A stretch of 64,000 nt of DNA from Colocasia esculenta. Its lineage: Eukaryota > Streptophyta > Magnoliopsida > Alismatales > Araceae. Positions within the stretch are counted from its first letter, which is position 1; every line of letters begins with the position of its first letter. Made by a program: the position numbers and the translations under genes. The stretch lies in assembly GCA_014218235.1 (NCBI GenBank), contig CM024759.1:76343079-76407078 (forward strand), read 5' to 3'. Under the pieces are notes generated by a model. That model was not told the DNA's origin. It worked only from the letters and a program-made list of their open reading frames with translations, and ran no database searches. Positions 1 through 12,600 of the stretch are shown here, in pieces.

Positions 1-450
1 AACTCAGACTCATTCTGTTCAAAATAAACAAAGCAAAAAGAAATGTTGTCTTGAAATTTCTTGCAGATGCATATATTCTCGCCCACGCTATGAAATGGTA
101 TTCGGGTTGAAATAGGTGTTAATACGACACCTAAGGTTTTTAACTCGATGTAAATGTAACATCGATTCCGATCGATGGAGACAGGGGTCCAGCACACGCC
201 ACCCCAATCGCCTGATGATTAAAAGGCACGGAATCAAAGAAGTTCAGATCAAAACACGGCGCACCCATCCGTTTCACGGATATATATATAAAAATTCTTT
301 CTCTGCATTGCGCAGACCCTTACTTCTGCCTGGTAGGCAGGTTGGCACGCCCCGCAACACAAAATAAGTCAAAAAACATGATAAATGAAACGAACCTCCC
401 CATACGATGATGGGAGAGGGAAAGAGGAAGGAAAAATTCCCGTGTCCACA
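1..450 (-). mobile_element. 5' portion of an LTR, continues beyond the window
   Basis: On the minus strand an LTR begins at 450 with TGTGGACACGGGAATTTT. It matches, block by block, the solo LTR at 14831-17354: the GGCGTGCC box with its hairpin (323-350), a second small hairpin, the block ending in ATTTACATCG (around 150-215) and the stretch after it. Similarity continues to the window edge, so the rest of the LTR lies to the left. The right flank is GCCAC; the matching left flank is out of view. Solo LTR or part of a full element cannot be decided. Confidence 0.75.
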
Positions 451-469
451 GCCACAGACAAACACCCAC

Positions 470-560
470 CCCACCCAGGTTCGAACCTGGGATCCCCCGC
501 TCCCTGCTCCACCCGGCTACAGGCGGGGGACCTTCAGTCTCCAACCATACTCCTTCACAT
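470..560 (-). other. tRNA-like element (box A / box B)
   Basis: Read on the minus strand, a box-A-like TAGCCGGGTGG is followed at tRNA-like spacing by the box-B-like GGTTCGAACCT, inside a perfect CCCAGGTTCGAACCTGGG palindrome. A complete cloverleaf is not seen. It may be the head of a tRNA-derived SINE or a tRNA relic next to the LTR start at 450. Confidence 0.3.
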
Positions 561-1007
561 CAAAAACTGCACTACCTTGTTTGCCTGCCCCTACTGCATT
601 GTCATTCATCGGTTTACTGCCAGCCTTCAGAGCCAGCATTTCAGTTTTTACATAAATACTGATCTAGAAATACTCACATCCTAAACGAAGTTTGACAGCT
701 TGAGGAAGTGATTCCTGTAGCAGCAGTGTATAGAAGGGCATTTTAGCCCCTTATTTTATGTTTTCTTTTAGTTAGTTGGTTATTAGCGTAGTCTTGCTAT
801 TTATCTCTATTATAAGGGGTATATTTGTCCCTTTTTATCTTGTGGTTTGTAACTACCCTAATTAATAAAATAGCAGGGTTAGAGAGGATGCAGGTCTGGT
901 TTTGGGCTGCAGTTTCTCCCTCTCTCTTCTTCTTCCTCATGTTTGGCCTGCTCCCTTCTTGAAAATTAACAATTCCAAAACACTTTCTTTGATTAACAGA
1001 CCATATT
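561..1007. other. no gene recognised
   Basis: AT-rich DNA without a convincing open frame or a defined repeat end; presumably NAP1 intron or transposon debris. Confidence 0.5.
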
Positions 1008-1015
1008 GTAAGGAC

Positions 1016-1311
1016 CATGGTTTGGCGGATCAAATCGGATCGGCTTGATTCTCCCGAATCGGGACGAATCATGGAAAACCCGATTCTCGATTCCATCAAT
1101 TCGGTCCAATTCGCCTCATATATATAATATTATTATATCATATTAGTAATATATATTATACATTATAAATATCATATATATTATATATATAATATATATT
1201 ATACCCATGAGAATCGATCCGATTCGGATCGATTCGGGTCGATTCGTGGGGGAATCGAATCGGATCAAGAAAAATCCAATTCGCCTCCCGATTCCGATCC
1301 GGCAAACCTTG
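1016..1311. mobile_element. hAT MITE, GAATCG-rich family
   Basis: Ends CATGGTTTGGCGGATC and, inverted, CAAGGTTTGCCGGATC. The 8-bp target duplication GTAAGGAC is exact (1008-1015 and 1312-1319). Subterminal regions repeat GAATCG and GATTCG; the middle is an AT-only (TATA)n stretch. No coding capacity. Same family as 6494-6804. Confidence 0.9.
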
Positions 1312-1539
1312 GTAAGGACAATTCCGTATTCTCATCCACGCCTCCTAGCCTTCTAAACAACAAAACCAGACTTGAAACTCTTATATACTCCACAAATGCA
1401 ACAACATTCTTCACAGACAATATTAGTGCACCAAAAAAACCTTTAAAAAGTCAAATTTGGATGTATTAAAAAATATTAAGACAACATTAATCTTTTATAG
1501 ACAATATGAGCTCCCTCCCACCAGATTAGATTTCTTACA

Positions 1540-1672
1540 CCATCTTGGTGAGTTCTGGATGTATAGGTGTTTGGATTTGGTCTCTTTTTGGGTCTTGGCC
1601 CACCTATACTTGTACATTCTCTTTCTTTTAATATATACATGTGGTACTATCCACTTTCAAAAAACATAAGCT
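1540..1672 (+). mobile_element. LINE 3' tail fragment
   Basis: The stretch ending in a short A run carries the signature of plant L1-type 3' ends in this window: CTTGTACATTCTCTTT, then TGGTACTATCCACTTTC and an A tract. The same tail closes the fragments at 19.3 kb and 21.3 kb. 5'-truncated; no usable reading frame. Confidence 0.6.
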
Positions 1673-1810
1673 CCCTCTCACCCTCATTCCCCACTTGATG
1701 TCCAATCCAAAACCTTAAGAACATGTGTTTGAGAGTAAGCATCACTCATTTAAGAAAACATTGTTTGTACATCATTTAGAAGTATAAATGAAATTTGTCA
1801 GTATACTAAC

Positions 1811-1956
1811 CGACCATTGAACACTATCTGACCATCTCCTTAATGCTACAAGCACGTCATTGAGATTTACCAACCATTCAACACTTTCTGCATTGGTTTG
1901 TTTCCTATGAGCAAAAGAAGCTGACCAAAGAGCATCAACAGCAGCAAACAGAGTCA
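1811..1956 (-). CDS. candidate exon of an unrecognised host gene
   Basis: Minus-strand open stretch between an acceptor-like tgtgtgcag and a donor-like gttagt, giving about 48 residues that read like ordinary protein (it includes LFAAVDALWSASF and NDVLVALRRWSDSVQ). I do not recognise the family and it matches no part of NAP1, in whose next intron it lies. It could be a further exon of the unknown gene seen at 3781-5745, an unrelated captured fragment, or chance. The start phase (two bases) does not join directly to the exon ending at 3781, so at least one exon would be missing between them. Confidence 0.35.
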
Positions 1957-3181
1957 CTGCACACATCCTTCACTTCTACCAGGTTCAAAAGTTGTGGTTC
2001 TTAGTGATGGAATTGTCACATTAATAGGTCTGTTTGCCTATACTTCCAGAACACCACTTTGTCATTGCAGCTGCTCACATCATGGTCTTTGCCAAGACAT
2101 TTGACGCAGAAGTTAGATGTCAGGAGTGGCTTCCAAGCATTACCATTTGCCGGAGAGAAGCCTGCACATCTATTCTAACATTTTCCTCTCCGCCTAGCAG
2201 TCGTACCATTTGCTCTCTCCACCACTCATGAAGTTATCTCTCAGCTATTAAAAGTGTACAAATGTTGAAAGATATTATATAAATAGTTTCAAAACATGTG
2301 ATTTAGAAGCAAAGACCAAGAGAGATTAAATTGTGATACTCTGTTTACCTTGTGCTCCAGGTAGGAGACAGGAAACTGGATATTATGGTGTTCTATCCGG
2401 AATTATCACTTCGAAGGGGACAGAGATAAAGCAGGCAGAATAATAAGCATGGAGAAGAGAAGATGCATTCATTATTTTAGAACAGGTTAAAGTTATATAT
2501 AGTTTCAGACAGATGGTGGTAGACTGAAAATTTGCAGGGAAATGACTATAGCTTTTACAGGGTCAGGGACAAAGAGAATACTCTCTCTCACACAACACAT
2601 TTGACTGAAATGTCTAGGAAGTTTATAGAGCTTACATAAGTATTCTTGTGATTTCCAAAGATACAATCATACAATTATATATCTAACTTTTTTATTTTTT
2701 AGTAAAATAATAATGTTGCCTCAAACACTTAGGCATCACTTGCGTGTTTGAGGCTAAGGTGACACCTTGGTCACCTCAGTCAGTTGTAGACAAACATCTG
2801 AAGAGTAGAATCTGGACAAAAAATCATTTTCAGTAAGTTTAAGACAGTCGGATAATACTTCTGTGCAAACAACTTTGCTCAAACATGGGTGTGAGACTCT
2901 GAGGGAGTGTGAGAACAGGAGCAAACCAAACTGATCATCTTATGGAAAATACTTTTGCATATGAAACAAATACTAGTAATACCACAAGAGTAACAGGAAT
3001 TTAATCCTGCAAGGTTGAAGGTTCGCATGGAAAGGATAGTTCAGGATTGTTATCTAAGAAATGGTGGCAGAAAGAAAATAAGTAAAGATGATGCATTTGT
3101 AAATGGCACAACAAGAGCATATAAGTTAATCTTTGGCAATAACAGAAATGAAGTCAAAGTTTAGTGATGATGGTGGTTCAC
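1957..3181. other. NAP1 intron sequence, mostly featureless
   Basis: No convincing exon. Around 2050-2120 on the minus strand a CX2CX4HX4C zinc-knuckle relic can be read (CVKCLGKDHDVSSC), as in gag-like proteins of LINEs and LTR elements. Around 2735-2800 a short GGTGACACCTTGGTCACC-like segment resembles the hAT MITE at 24559. The NAP1 exon expected after 3182 is not found here, so it lies left of the window. Confidence 0.4.
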
Positions 3182-3278
3182 CTCACGCAGAACAAAAACA
3201 TGGTTTAAAACACAAATTGGTTCCATGTCATTCAAAACTGAGCACAGATTAGTCAACCTCTGCATTGCTGCCTCCAAC
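3182..3278 (-). CDS. NAP1: NAP1 exon 9 of window
   Basis: 97 bp between tggcag and gtgaac. Completes the split Met, then LEAAMQRLTNLCSVLNDMEP and ICVLNHVFVLRE. The next exon (YMR...) is outside the window. Confidence 0.95.
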
Positions 3279-6200
3279 CTGCCACATAAATTAAAAATCT
3301 CTCAATGCAAAACTTTATATTAAATAATCATGATCAAAAGTTTCACTTACATCTTCACAGAATCATTGTTTTCTGGGTAGCTCTCATGTCCAGGCAATAG
3401 CAAACTGGAACCAGCTTTTGGGGATTTTACAGACACATTGGAACTTTTTGTTCCATGGGACATACGCAGAGCTGTCCGATCGGGAACAAGCTAAAACATA
3501 CAAAATATGAGCCATTATGATTAGTTTATATGCAATATGTTGCCAATAAAGTATCAAAAAACAGAATATGTTCAAGACCTGCATATCCAGGGAGCCAAAT
3601 CCTCCTTCCGAATCCAAGATATTGATCAACCCTTCTAGTCCACCCATGATAGATTCAATGAGTGACTCAACATACAACACAGAATCACGACCAATTTTAT
3701 TCATCTGAAGTACAAGAATCACAAGGTAAAAAGTTTGCCTATCCCACATGAAATTAAAGATCTCAATAGTTTATTTCTACCGCATATAGTTTCCGAGAAT
3801 CAAGAGGATGTCTAGCAATACTCAACATTCCAGTCAACAACACTTGTTCAGGTAAACCGTGTTTTCCATATGTAAAGGTGCAAGTCTTATAAAGGACAAA
3901 AAGAATAAGATCAGAATGCTATTTGCACTGTGTTTCTGGCCAGCATTTAGCAACTGTTGGAGCAGACACATTTTACAGTGTCCTATTATTGAGAACTGGA
4001 CAATTATAGTTACAGAAGTAAAGTTGCAATTTTCAACTGGAGTTTCCTGCTAGTATAATAACACCCCCCCCCTCAAAAAAAAAAAAATACTCAATGATCA
4101 ACTCAAAGCAACCATGTTACATCGTCTACCAAACTTGCACATCACTGTTGGCGCCATGACAGTGGTGACGGAACTATCATCACAACTACAACTGGAGAAG
4201 CTCTCAACGCATTAGAGCCGGCAAAGACATTTGATGAACCATTTTCCCTTTCTAAACAAGATAGACTTATGCCACTCATTTTATCAAAAGATAATAGAGG
4301 TAGTATGGTTGATGGTAGAGAAGAGATTCCTCACCATTCAAAAAACAACACTGCAAATACAACAAAACTGTGAAACACCTAGCCCGCTGCCTTGTTACAG
4401 CTCCCACATTCAGCAGTGTTCTTTTAGAGAGAAGATAACTTACACTTTCCACTATTTATCTTCTTATTGGAATATAGTCAATATATATCCATCGGTTTAT
4501 CTGCACTAATTTCCTAACTTGTCCTCTCTTGGACTTTATGAGCAGTCATAGCATTCTTGCAGTATTGAGAATTTACTTGTCAACCTAAGAAGAAAGTAAG
4601 TCTACCCTTGGAAAGAGTGAGCAAAGCAGCTCCAGTCCTTTCGCATCCCAAATCCCAGGCCACAGCTGCTTGACACAAACATTCCATCACCTCTTTTAGA
4701 TGTGAATCCCTTAACCCAGAGCACAGATATTCAATGCAGATTCCACACACCCTGATGTCAATACGCTCTTTGCAAGCACTATCACTAGTTGGACACCTGC
4801 AACGTGCCAGTTCAAACTGGTGAAAAACCTTTTGCAGTTTGCAATTGATGAGATTCTTCCTTGGTTTTTCGCCGGAAATGCCTCGTCATCTCATTTAGTC
4901 CCTGCTCTCACTTTACAGCTATGCCTAAACACAGAAATTCTGAAGGTGCAATCAAAGGGACTCCAACGGTCCAACCCCGCCACATTAGAAGCAATCAATC
5001 CCTTCCCAGGATTGCCAGCATGGAATGCAGGATTGGTCAATCTAGATGGGTGTTGAATAATTCAACTTGCAATTGGCACTTGACAGTGGCTGATCCAGTT
5101 TGAACCCTTAGGGTTGATCCCCTTCAAAGTTCAAAATACTAAAATAATAAGAACAAATAAAAATGACCTCAATCATCACAAATTGGCCTCAAATCAACCA
5201 ACCTCCCTGTGAGTTTGGCCGGTTCTTTTATGAATTGGCAACTCTTGGCCCATTAAGGTATACCAACTCATATTGTTTGCAAAAAATGTTTTTTTAATAT
5301 ACATGAGTAAATACTTTTTCTAATTTGTAAACAAACTTTCATTTATCAAAATACTTAGTTTCTTTCCAAAATGAATTTTCTTTACTTCCTTTGGATCCAG
5401 TCCAGTGAGATCAGTAGTGGACCTTCCATGATTGTCAGATTGATGCAGACTTCTTTCCTTAAGAAGACTCCCCACATAACTTCCTTTTGCTGATTACCCC
5501 CATCCTAGGGGCAAAATACAGGCTTCTATCGAAGGGCAGACTCCATCAAGTATAACACTAACAAGTAACAACAGAAGAAGAACAATCTTCAACTTCCTGT
5601 AAACTCTTAGCTAGCCTTCTTCTAGAATACACATTAGGACTTGCTTGTTTCTTTTGACAAGACTCCTCCAAATGAAGCCAAGCAATGATCTCAGATGCCG
5701 CAGTAAGATGGCCTGTGGTTGAGTCTCCATAAAGAAACAATGGATACTTGTTTACATTACTTTCTAAATGTCATCTATCATTCGAATGTTTTTTTTTAAG
5801 TGGGTAGTTACACCACATATAAATATATATTGAGAAATGGAATGAGAATGTATAAGTATAGGTGGGTCAAAAACCCAAAAGAAATCAAACCCCCCCCCAG
5901 CACCTATGCTTCAAAGACACCAAGGCGGTGTAAGAGACACTGATCTCCCAAGGCACCTCAAAAAAGCAGACCTCTAAATGTTGGCATTTGACAAAATGCC
6001 CGCCCACTCCTTGACTCTATCCCAAACAAATTGAGCCAATGCCTCCTCAGAGTGGGACTCACCCCTCTCAGTCCCAGATACGTGAAAGAGTGAAGGCTAT
6101 ATATGGGAGGACATTAGGGTAAGAAACCCTCACCAAATTCCAAAAAGGGCCGCACGTGAGAGCACAAAGTAGAAAAAGGACAGGAAACAGTCAACCTCTT

Positions 6201-6601
6201 ACAATAGAGGCAAAAAATGGACTGCTCTGGGAAAAGTGGTCAGGTCACCCTGATCAAAGCAGTCAACCACTTTGCACAGGATGCCAAAAATGCATCTTCT
6301 GTGAAAAATGGTTGAGTCCTCTGTTTTGCTTTGTACTTGCTCAAAAGGCTTTCCAATTGATCTATACACCTCAAATATGAGTTAGCAATCATCATATCAA
6401 AAATTGATGACCTATGGATGTGTATATATCAAGGTTTGGCGCATCGCCGATTCGCATGTAATCGAATTTTTAAAAATCCGATTCAATTCATATCAAGGTT
6501 TGCCGGATCGGAATCGGGAGGCGAATCGGATTTTTCTTGATCCGATTTGATTCCCCCCGAATCGACCCGAATCGATCCGAATCGGATCGATTCCATGGGT
6601 A

Positions 6602-6634
<33 letters not shown>

Positions 6635-9600
6635 TATCATATACATGATATTTATAATGTATAATATATATTACTAATATGATATAATAATATTATATAT
6701 ATGAGGCGAATCGGACCGAATCGATGGAATCGAGAATCGGGTTTTCCATGATTCGCCCCGATTCGGGAGAATCGGGCCGATCCGATTCGATCCGCCAAAC
6801 CATGATTCATATGAATCGGCCGGATTTGCATGGAATCAGTCCGATTTGCATGAAATTAGCGAATCGGGTTTCTCCTGATTCGATGCGATTCACCCGAATC
6901 GGGCCGATATGCTCCGCCACGGCAAACCCCAGTATATATATCAATTAAGCTCAACTTATTTACAGTTATTCGAAGGTTAAAGCATGGTAATTAAAATCTG
7001 TTTTGCAATCATCAAAATCAACACATGGGGACAACACACATATGGAAACCGAATCATTTAGCTTTGGTGCTCAAATTATGGGGAGCCGACAAGAAAATTC
7101 CTGGAAGGCAGGAAAAGGATAACATAATTCACCAGATGGAGGCTCTAGATCACTCAGAGGAGATTGGCTTGTTGGATGAAGACCACAGGTCGAGGAGAGA
7201 GTCCCTGCATATGGCTGTTGATGAGATTTTAACCAGGGAACAGATCTATTGGAAGCACAGATCCAGGGAGAAGTGGTTGAAGGAAGGGGACAAGAACATG
7301 GCCTATTTCCACAGGGTTGATTCGGGCAAGAGGAGAACAAATCATATTGCATCTATTCAAGTTGTTGGGGATCAGATTATTCACAGGGAGGGAGACATTT
7401 GGCGCCATGCTATAGATTTCTATTCTAGACTCTTCACTGAGGAGTAGAGTAGCAGGCTGGACTTCTCAGCTGATCTGCTTCCTTCTCTCCCCCAGGTGGA
7501 TAGCTAGTGCCCCCCTTTCGTGAAGAGGAAATCAGACATGTGGTCTTTTCACTTGCTGGGGATAAGCTGGACTTTAAGAAAGCATATGATATGGTAAAAT
7601 GGAATTGCCTTATCAAGGTGTTCCAGAAGATGGGCTTCCACCACACCTGGAACATGTAGAAATGGGCATGGATGGCAAAATCGGCCGATCCAGATCGGGA
7701 TCGGCCGATTCTGGGTCAGATCAGACATGGCCAATCCGATTTTGGGGGGCAACCCCCTTAGTCAAAATCCCGGATGAATCGAGCGGAATCGAGCAAAATC
7801 GGCTTGGATTGTTCTGGATCGGCCAATTCCATACTGATTCTGACATACAAATTTTTCTGGTTTGTTTCTCTTTTGAAGAGGGTGGGTGGCCTATGCCCTA
7901 TGATACATGGATTAGTAACTTATTTAATTTATATCAGAAAGTAAATGTTTTATTTGTAGTTTCATTTACTTAAGATATTACATGTAAATAATGAAGTACC
8001 TCCCATTTGAATCTAATAAAAATATCAGAAAAATCATCTCTCTTACAAATAAAAAGTCAACTCTCCCATCCAAGAAGAAAATCGCAATTTTGGTGGTTTC
8101 ATCAAAATAGCGACGTTCTAATCTTTCATAATTTGGCACATCTAAAAATTTCATAATTCAAATAAATCAAATAGAATACTAAAAAATCTAAAGTCCGGTA
8201 AAAAAAAGTCAAATGTGCATATGACTTCTCCAAGGGAGCCACTCTCCTACTGACAGCACAGTCTGCTTGAGACCTCTCAGGATTTGGTCAAACCTAAGCT
8301 ATTATCACTTAAACTCATGAGAATTTTCATTTTCTAATTGAGAAACTAAAAAGTGACAATTCTCATGAGTTTGAGTGATGATAGTTTCGGTTTGACCAAA
8401 TCTTGAGAAGTCTCAAGCAAACTAAATGTTATAGAGTGGCTCTCTTGGAGAAGTTATATGTATGTTTGACTTTTTTTTACTGGACTTTAGATTTTTAGTA
8501 TTCTATTGGGTTTATTTGAATTATGAAATTTTTAGATATGCCAAATTATGGAAGATTAGAAAGTTGCTATTTTGATGGAACCACCGAAATCATGATTTTC
8601 TTCTTAGATGGGAGAGTTGATTTTTTATTTGTAAGAGATATGATTTTTCTGATATTTTTATTGGATTCCAATAGGGGGTACTTCTTTATGTACATGTAAA
8701 TATCTTAAGTAAATGAAACTACAAATATAACATTTACTTAAATGATGCTCAGGTAAACAAGGTATTCAAATAAGGTATCATAATTATCATTGCTATGTAC
8801 TGTAATATGAACATATATGCAACTAGACTATGGATATCATATACCCAAAATGTGCAATTATTATATATTGTTTAAAGAATTTTTCCTGATCTTTTCTTCA
8901 TTTTTCACAATTTCTCTTCATTTTTAACCTAGCCGATCTGTTCCCACGGAATCGGGCGGATCCTGCGATCCGACTTTGCCATCCATGGATATGAGAGTGT
9001 ATCTCCTCCACTTTCTTCTTTGTGAGCATCAATGGGCAACCCTCATCTTACTTCCAACGCGGGAGAGGTTTACGACAAGGGGACCTTTTGTCCCACTCCT
9101 TTTCGTGTTGGTTGCAAGCATTATGAGTTGTTTGTGGTTGAGAGTAGAGGCAGTTGGCGTTTTTAGGAGATTTCAGGTAGGCCAATCTACCACCAGCTTT
9201 TTTTTTTAAAGCGGGTTGTACCATGTATATTATAAAAGAAAACAGTCTACCACTAGTATTACCTATCTCCAATATACAAACGACACTATCCTCTTTCTTT
9301 CTGATGAGCTGCATTGGATGTATAAGGCTACAGGATTTATGTGGACTGAAGTGAATTATTCTAAAAGCCAGGTGGTAGGGATCAATTTGGAGGAGTCTGC
9401 CATTAGCCAAGCTACGGACATTTTTGGCTGCCAGATGGGGAAATTTCCTCTCTCCTATTTGGGCCTCCCTTTGCCCACAAGTGGCCTTCATAGTAGGGAT
9501 TGGCAGGGTGCGGTCCAAAGATATGAAGCTAGGCTGGCAGGCTGGAATGCTAGAGTACTATCTCACGGAGCGCGTCTGGTGTTGTGCAGATCGGTGTTGG

Positions 9601-12600
9601 ATACCTTGCCAACCTATTACTTGTCTACCTTTAGGATCACTAAGACTGTGGAGAACAAGTTGGATTCCATCTAGGCCAAGTTCTTATGGCATGGTACTGG
9701 GAAAAAAGAAAGAGGATGGCACGACATCAAATGGGGCAGAATAGGCAAAAGTAAGGAAGCTGGAGGGCTGGGCATCGAGAACATCAGAGATTTTAATCTA
9801 GCACTCTTATGTAAGTGGCTTTGGAGGCTGTGGACTGAAGAGGGAGGTTGTTTCACACGTGGAATTCTTTCTTTTAAAACATCCATTTCATTGGATAGAT
9901 ATCCATATATTTCTTTTTGGCATATCATTCATTCCACATACTTGATTTATCAGACACTTTAGGGTTCATATTGGACCATTCCCCATCAACTAGAGTTGAT
10001 GTTAATTTACATCGGAACGAGTCCAAACACCTTTGATTAACTGTCAAAGAATGCCTGAGGCCTCTATTTGTTGTGACAGAAATGATCCTGATGATCTCCA
10101 GTTATGGGTACATTCTCTTGCAAAGAAATTTGAAGACTTTATTTCCTTATACATATGTAATTTGAATTATAATTGGTCCTTCAAGATATTTACAAATAGC
10201 CCCGATTATATAATCAAGTCTTCGAGATTACATCCGGTCATAATCAGACTCTTTGAATTTGCTTCAGCCTGCATTAGGATCAATTTACTTTGTTTCTATC
10301 ATGATTGGGTCATTGACTTTGCTTCTATCACGATTAGACCATTGACTTCGCTTCTATCACAGTCGGATGATTGAATTTGAGTTTCATCACAATCGGACCA
10401 TTGAATTTGCTTCATGGTCATGACTACTTTTTTTATTATGATCGGACCCTTAAGTTGACTTGATGTCCTCAAATGATTTTTCGGCACAAGATGGGGGTAT
10501 ATTTGTAGCTCATCACCTTTTTTAGTATTTCTGCAATTTCATATTCTCATAGGGTATTCCTGCAATTCCCCACCTTTCAAGATTTTATCGCAATTTTGAC
10601 CCTTTCTATGTATGATTGCAATAGGCAAGATCCCACTGATTCTGCTGTCACTCTTCTCTAGGAAGGAAGCCACCAAAGGGGAGGTTCTCAATTCCCTTTC
10701 CAATCCTCACATCTACAGCTCCTTCCAGCGAGCGAGGAGCAAGCGCTAGCCTCCTCCTCAATTCATGAGGCCTTATTCTGAGCATTTCTGAAATTTATGA
10801 CCCCTCAGAAGGTTGTTGCAACTTCCTCACTTCATGCTATTCAATTTTCAGAAAATCCATAAATGTCTTTGCACGATATTTCTTTTAGATTCATGACATA
10901 AACATCAACTTTTAATCATGAAAGGGGTTAGTCTGCAACAAACCCACCCTAATAAGGGCTACTTTGAAAATTCCCTTGAAAAAGGTTTAATACCTTAAGT
11001 CCTGCACAGCAGCACAAGTTTTCAACACAAAAGCTCCAAGCGAAGCCTTCAATGCACGAAAGGGATCTTCTTCCTCACTGCGGCAATGCACACCAACTCC
11101 AGAAGCAAAGGCTTCTTCTAAGTGGGGCTTCTTCTTCTGCACGGCGGAGTCTCCAGTGGCCGCCTTCCTTTCTTCTTCCCCCTGTTTCCTTCTTGGCTAC
11201 CTTCCCAAAACCCCCTCAAAGGGGTCCTCAAGCAGCACCCCAAAGGGGTCTTCTTCCCAGGTCACTCCCAAAATCACCTTTGGTTGGCTCCCATTCCCCC
11301 TTTTTTATAGGGGTAGGAGTAGGAGAAGTAAACCCGGAGGAGGCTCCCTCCGGGTTTGCAAACCCAGAGGTGGCCAAATCCGGAGGTCCAAGTGGCCTCC
11401 TCCGGGTTTTTTAGAACACGGATGGACCCCCCTCTGTGCTTGCAAAACCTGAAGGGGGGTGTCCATGTCTTAAAAAAGGATTAATCAGTCTGAGTCGAAT
11501 GACCCCCCCCCCCCAAAATTAAGTAGGCTGACTAATTAGTCGGCGAGTCGGACGCCTCAAGTCCAAATCAGTTGTTTTTTTAGGAACTTTTTTTCATTTT
11601 TTATGCATGATTCTGGTTAATTGATAGTTTTTTAGGGTATATGACTGTAACACCAGGAGCCTTGTGACCAGATTTGACCCTTGGCTTCATCCTCAAGATC
11701 GCGATGTATCGATCTGTCATCTTCTGAAAGTAACAAGATAGGCATCGCTTTCTGTTTATGAACAAGTCATTGTGTGTGTTGCTTTCTGGCTTTCTGACTG
11801 TTGTGCTGCTTGTGCAGTTTTGTCGTTTGCGGTCGGAGAGGTTGTGTCACGTGTTGGGACACATGCGTTGTGAAGGCGACGTGTCAGTTGTCACGTTCTT
11901 CGTAGCACATAGGCAGAGTGACACGTGTCGAGCCAGACTATCAGCATTGACAGACTTTTTGGAAAAGCTATGATAGCGCAAGGAACGCGATGCTCGAGCT
12001 ATCGCGTTCTAAAGTCCAATGCCTATTTAGCGTTGGCCTCCATTTCTCCTCTCCTCCTTCCCTAGCTTCTCTCTGAGCAATACTCTATTGGGTCTCTTCT
12101 CCGACTTCTTGGTGTTTTGGCGTGGAGATGAGCTTCCGTTGGTTGTAAGGTGGCATGGCTTAGAGCTTAGCAAGGAAGAGGTGGCCAATCACACAAGAAG
12201 GCCCCAATGGATTGGTTCTACTCCTTGAGGTAAGGAATCCAACTCTCATCCTAGTTCTACCATGACTTCGGACTTTCTCCACCTCGTAAGAGCATTGTGC
12301 TTGGTGCTTCTCCACGTGATGCATGTGTGTTGGGAGAGAGTTCTTGAATGCATGCATTGTGAGTCTTGTTCTTGAGTGTAGGTAGCTTTCTTGCCATGCA
12401 AGGGGATTAAATTGGATAGTTTGAACATTGAACATGCCTTACTTTTGTTCTCCATGCTCCCCTTCCCCAGATTTTGGTGTTTCTTATGGTACTTTGGGTG
12501 TCTTGAGGGTTCAGTTACGTCTACCAGCTCTCAGACTATCGCGACATTCTGGTCGCTGCATTCTGGTCGCGACGCTCCTATTGTCGCCTTTTTCCTAAAA

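Larger units (their letters stand above)
7025..9843 (+). pseudogene. L1-type LINE ORF2 relic, 5' part (linker and reverse transcriptase)
   Basis: Plus-strand pieces in order: the linker before the RT (KEGDKNMAYFHRVDSGKRR, 7290-7340), the start of the RT (AYDMVKWN, near 7585), then after the hAT element at 7667-8987 the INGQ...RG(L)RQGDLLS motif (around 9025-9090), the altered active-site box YTNDTILFL (normally YADD, near 9290), NYSKSQVVGIN, LSYLGLPLP, and the thumb region up to KWLWRLW at 9830. Frames change several times and stops are present, so it is dead. The coding sequence resumes at 18234 beyond the LTR element inserted at 9849. No endonuclease domain is recognised upstream. Confidence 0.85.

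Noticed and set aside
2034..2231. Plus-strand open frame at 2.0-2.2 kb
   Set aside because: The recognisable signal (a zinc knuckle) is on the other strand and degenerate; no plus-strand gene is supported.
3781..3885. Treating this segment as a NAP1 exon
   Set aside because: NAP1 exon 6 (ending PEE) and exon 7 (starting with the NKIGRD block) already join with the family's spacing and phase; inserting this segment would add residues not known in NAP1.
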